64,000 nt of DNA, taken from positions 1-64,000 of the forward strand of contig JANQQJ010000035.1 in the NCBI GenBank assembly GCA_028284945.1. The letters run 5' to 3'. A model generated the notes under the pieces. It did no database searches, was not told the origin of the DNA, and saw nothing but the letters and a program-made list of their open reading frames with translations. The translations under genes were made by a program, and so were the position numbers. This document shows, piece by piece, positions 61,756-64,000 of the stretch (its first letter is position 1; the number at the start of each line of letters is the position of its first letter). The DNA is from Alphaproteobacteria bacterium. Its GTDB lineage: Bacteria > Pseudomonadota > Alphaproteobacteria > SMXS01.

Positions 61756-61878
61756 TCGTTCATGTCTCGATACACTGTCCCTTCGCAGCGCTCAGGTCCA
61801 GCACTCGACACGAACGGAACTCCTCGACACACCGTTCGCCTCGAGTGAACGGCGCGAAGCGGCGTTAGTATCGAGAGG
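61756..61878. repeat. Class 1 intergenic repeat, degenerate copy D
   Basis: It has the class 1 boxes in altered order: TCGTTCATGTCTCGATAC, then CACGAACGGAACTCCTCG, then ACCGTTCGCCTCGAGTGAACGG, ending TATCGAGAGG. Outer symmetry is poor compared with the other three copies. It fills most of the gap between topA and rnr (61733-61888). Confidence 0.55.
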
Positions 61879-61888
61879 CATAGGTTAC

Positions 61889-64000
61889 CTATTCAGAGGC
61901 GGCTTTGGCTTTGGGCTTTGCCTTGGCTTTCGTCTTCTTCTTCGCCGGTGCTTTCTTCTTTTTGGCCGCCTTGGCCTCGATCAGCGCCAGAGCTTCTTCC
62001 AAGGTCACTGACTCCGGGTCCTTGTCCTTGGGCACGGTGGCATTGATCTTTTTGTATTTGACATAGGGGCCGTAGCGTCCGTTCAGAACGTTGATCGGCG
62101 TGCCGTCGTCGGGATGCTCACCCAGCTCTTTGAGTACCGATGCGCTGCGGCCACGGCCCGGCTTGGCCTCGGCCAACAGCGCGACCGCGCGATTGACGCC
62201 AACAGTAAACACTTCATCGCTGGTCGGCATATTGGCGTATTTGCCGTCATGCAGCACATAGGGCCCATAACGGCCGATTGCGGCGGTGATCTTCTTGCCT
62301 GTCTCTGGATGGACACCAACGTCGCGCGGCAGCGAGAGCAGGGCCAGCGCTTTTGCCAGATCGACATCATCCGGCGGCACATCCTTTGGGATGGACGCGC
62401 GCGGCGGCTTTTTGCCTTCCTCGTTCTCACCCCGCTGGACATAGGGGCCGAACCGGCCGGAGCGAAGCGTGATTTCGTCACCGTCGTCTTCACCCAGGAC
62501 CTTAGTGCTGTTCTCGCCATTGACGGCGTCGTCGCCTTTGGTCGAAATCTGCCGGGTGAACTTGCATTCGGGATAGTTCGAACAGCCGATAAAGGCGCCA
62601 TAGCGCCCCAGTTTCAGGCTGAGCCGTCCGTTATCGCAGGAGGGGCAATCGCGCGGATCCTTGCCCTCTTCGATGACCGGGAAGACATGCGGCGCCAGAA
62701 TTTCATTCAGCGCGTCCAGAACTTGTGTTACCCGCAGATCCTTGGTGCCATCAATCGCATTGGAGAATTCGCGCCAGAAGTCGCTCAGGACCTTTTTCCA
62801 GTCCAGATTGCCCGCCGAAATATCATCGAGCTGTTCTTCCAAACGCGCTGTGAAGTCATATTCGACATAACGGGTGAAGAAGCTCTCCAGGAACGCTGTG
62901 ACCAGGCGGCCCTTGTCTTCGGGGATGAACCGGTTGCGGTCCATTTCGACATAGTTGCGGTTGCGCAGCACATCGAGGATCGACGCATAGGTCGACGGGC
63001 GCCCGATGCCCAGCTCCTCCATCTTGCGGACCAGGCTCGCCTCGGTATAGCGGGGCGGCGGCTCGGTGAAGTGCTGTTCCGGGCTGACTTTTTCACGGCT
63101 CACCGCGTCGCCATTGGTGAGCGGCGGCAGGCGGCGATCGTCATCACCGCCGTCGCTGTCGTCCTGACCCTCTTGATAAAGCGTCAGAAAGCCCTGGAAA
63201 GTGAGCACCGAACCGCGGGCACGCAGGGTGGCCGATCCGTCCGCGGCGGTAATGTCGGCGACGGTGCGCTCGAACCGGGCACTTTCCATCTGGCTGGCAA
63301 GCGTACGCTTCCAGATCAGGTCGTAGAGCTTGAATTGTTCGTCATCCAGGATGAATTTCAGGTCATCCGGCCGGCGCAGCATGCCGGTGGGCCGGATGGC
63401 TTCGTGGGCTTCCTGCGCGTTCTTGGCCTTGGTTTTATAGATGCGCGGACTATCGGGCAGATAGTCCGGCCCGTAATCCTTGCCGATCAGGTCGCGTGCC
63501 TCTGACAGCGCCTCATTGGCAATGGTCACGCCGTCGGTACGCATATAGGTAATCAGACCGACAGTCTCGCCACCAATGTCAAAACCCTCATAGAGTTTCT
63601 GGGCGACCCGCATGGTGCGGGATGCAGCAAAACCCAGCTTGCGCGCGGCTTCCTGCTGCATGGTCGAGGTGGTGAAAGGGGCTGCCGGATTACGGCGTGC
63701 CGGTTTGCTTTCGACCGTGGCAACGGAAAAATTCGAGGCTTCGATCGCCTGCTGGGCGCGGGTTGCGGCAGCAGCATCCGGCAGGTCGAATTTCTCGAGC
63801 TTCTTGCCGTCGAGCGCGGTGAGCGAGGCTTTGAATGGATCGCCTGCCGGTGTCTTCATGTCGACATCGACGGTCCAGTATTCCTGAGGTTTAAAGGCCT
63901 CGATTTCCAACTCGCGCTCGCAGATCAGCCGCAAAGCGACCGATTGAACTCTACCGGCCGATTTCGCGCCCGGCAGCTTGCGCCACAACACCGGCGACAG
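61889..64000 (-). CDS. topA: DNA topoisomerase I (5' end cut by window)
   Basis: About 704 codons of the C-terminal two-thirds of TopA are present. The frame stays open through the window edge, with the visible fragment beginning L-S-P-V-L-W-R-K-L-P-G. The catalytic tyrosine lies in L-I-T-Y-M-R-T-D-G, about 152 residues from the edge. One four-Cys zinc finger (C-P-S-C ... C-S-N-Y-P-E-C) is seen, followed by several topo-C repeats with G-R-Y-G-P-Y and a Lys/Ala-rich tail, typical of alphaproteobacteria. It relaxes negative supercoils. Dprotein start and Toprim domain are outside the window. Confidence 0.95.
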   Translation of the reverse strand: MSPVLWRKLPGAKSAGRVQSVALRLICERELEIEAFKPQEYWTVDVDMKTPAGDPFKASLTALDGKKLEKFDLPDAAAATRAQQAIEASNFSVATVESKPARRNPAAPFTTSTMQQEAARKLGFAASRTMRVAQKLYEGFDIGGETVGLITYMRTDGVTIANEALSEARDLIGKDYGPDYLPDSPRIYKTKAKNAQEAHEAIRPTGMLRRPDDLKFILDDEQFKLYDLIWKRTLASQMESARFERTVADITAADGSATLRARGSVLTFQGFLTLYQEGQDDSDGGDDDRRLPPLTNGDAVSREKVSPEQHFTEPPPRYTEASLVRKMEELGIGRPSTYASILDVLRNRNYVEMDRNRFIPEDKGRLVTAFLESFFTRYVEYDFTARLEEQLDDISAGNLDWKKVLSDFWREFSNAIDGTKDLRVTQVLDALNEILAPHVFPVIEEGKDPRDCPSCDNGRLSLKLGRYGAFIGCSNYPECKFTRQISTKGDDAVNGENSTKVLGEDDGDEITLRSGRFGPYVQRGENEEGKKPPRASIPKDVPPDDVDLAKALALLSLPRDVGVHPETGKKITAAIGRYGPYVLHDGKYANMPTSDEVFTVGVNRAVALLAEAKPGRGRSASVLKELGEHPDDGTPINVLNGRYGPYVKYKKINATVPKDKDPESVTLEEALALIEAKAAKKKKAPAKKKTKAKAKPKAKAASE

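Noticed and set aside
3704-61878. The interspersed palindromic repeats as a CRISPR array or insertion sequences
   Set aside because: Copies are single, far apart, without regular spacers, transposase genes or visible target duplications.
62114-63505. Long plus-strand frame (463 codons) opposite topA
   Set aside because: It covers only the complement of conserved TopA codons; composition and lack of motifs mark it as a shadow.

Overview
Organism. This looks like chromosomal DNA of an alphaproteobacterium. It has roughly 60% GC by eye, hopanoid genes (hpnA/B/C/D/E/G/H), a phasin with TGC-type boxes at its promoter, clpS-clpA, a cysteine-free L33, the order topA-rnr-DUF983 followed by rpmG-DUF3572, and alphaproteobacterial families (DUF1489, DUF6285, DUF3572). 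I cannot fix the order or genus. There are no rRNA genes, CRISPR arrays, transposases or prophage genes. Both window ends cut a gene: a ring-hydroxylating oxygenase on the left and topA on the right.

Layout. (1) 1-12.7 kb is a catabolic region: three tandem Rieske-type oxygenase alpha subunits, an acyl-CoA dehydrogenase, a luciferase-like oxidoreductase, an APH-fold kinase coupled to a DUF6817 protein and a small exported protein. On the opposite strand are a zinc-free MDR reductase, an acyl-CoA synthetase and an HpaB-family flavoprotein. (2) 12.8-14.0 kb holds a lone SMC/RecF-like AAA ATPase. (3) 14.2-25.8 kb is the hopanoid/isoprenoid region. The minus-strand run hpnC-hpnB-dxs-hpnD-hpnE-hpnG converges on ispH-hpnH, and hpnA plus a carotenoid oxygenase diverge from hpnC. 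Squalene-hopene cyclase is absent from the window. (4) 25.8-31.4 kb has an MFS permease, a DsbA-fold isomerase that probably starts at ATT, a second kinase with a DUF6285 partner, a TetR regulator, a nitronate monooxygenase-like enzyme and acylphosphatase. (5) 31.4-47.4 kb is mixed housekeeping: lipB, a precorrin-2 dehydrogenase/cysH pair, tRNA-Leu(GAG), mgtE, thiolase, a KstD-like flavoprotein, GST, panC, a VWA/DnaJ pair, galU-ugd-pgm and phasin. (6) 47.5-54 kb has clpS-clpA converging on an RHH-like/PspA/YqiJ/flotillin membrane operon. (7) 54-64 kb is a long minus-strand core block ending in topA.

How the genes fit together. The first region and the 27-29 kb cluster share the logic of CoA activation, phosphorylation and dehydrogenation known from the Pseudomonas lva pathway, but the substrates are unknown. 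In the hopanoid region the MEP-pathway genes dxs and ispH sit with squalene synthesis (hpnCDE) and side-chain building (hpnH, hpnG, hpnA, hpnB), so precursor supply and product formation may be co-expressed. Three families of short palindromic repeats lie between genes. I found no convincing complete new system. The best leads are the two unusual translation starts around 27.1-27.3 kb, the tRNA terminator directly before mgtE, the kinase/small-partner modules, the RHH-led PspA/flotillin operon and the embedding of MEP genes in the hopanoid operon.
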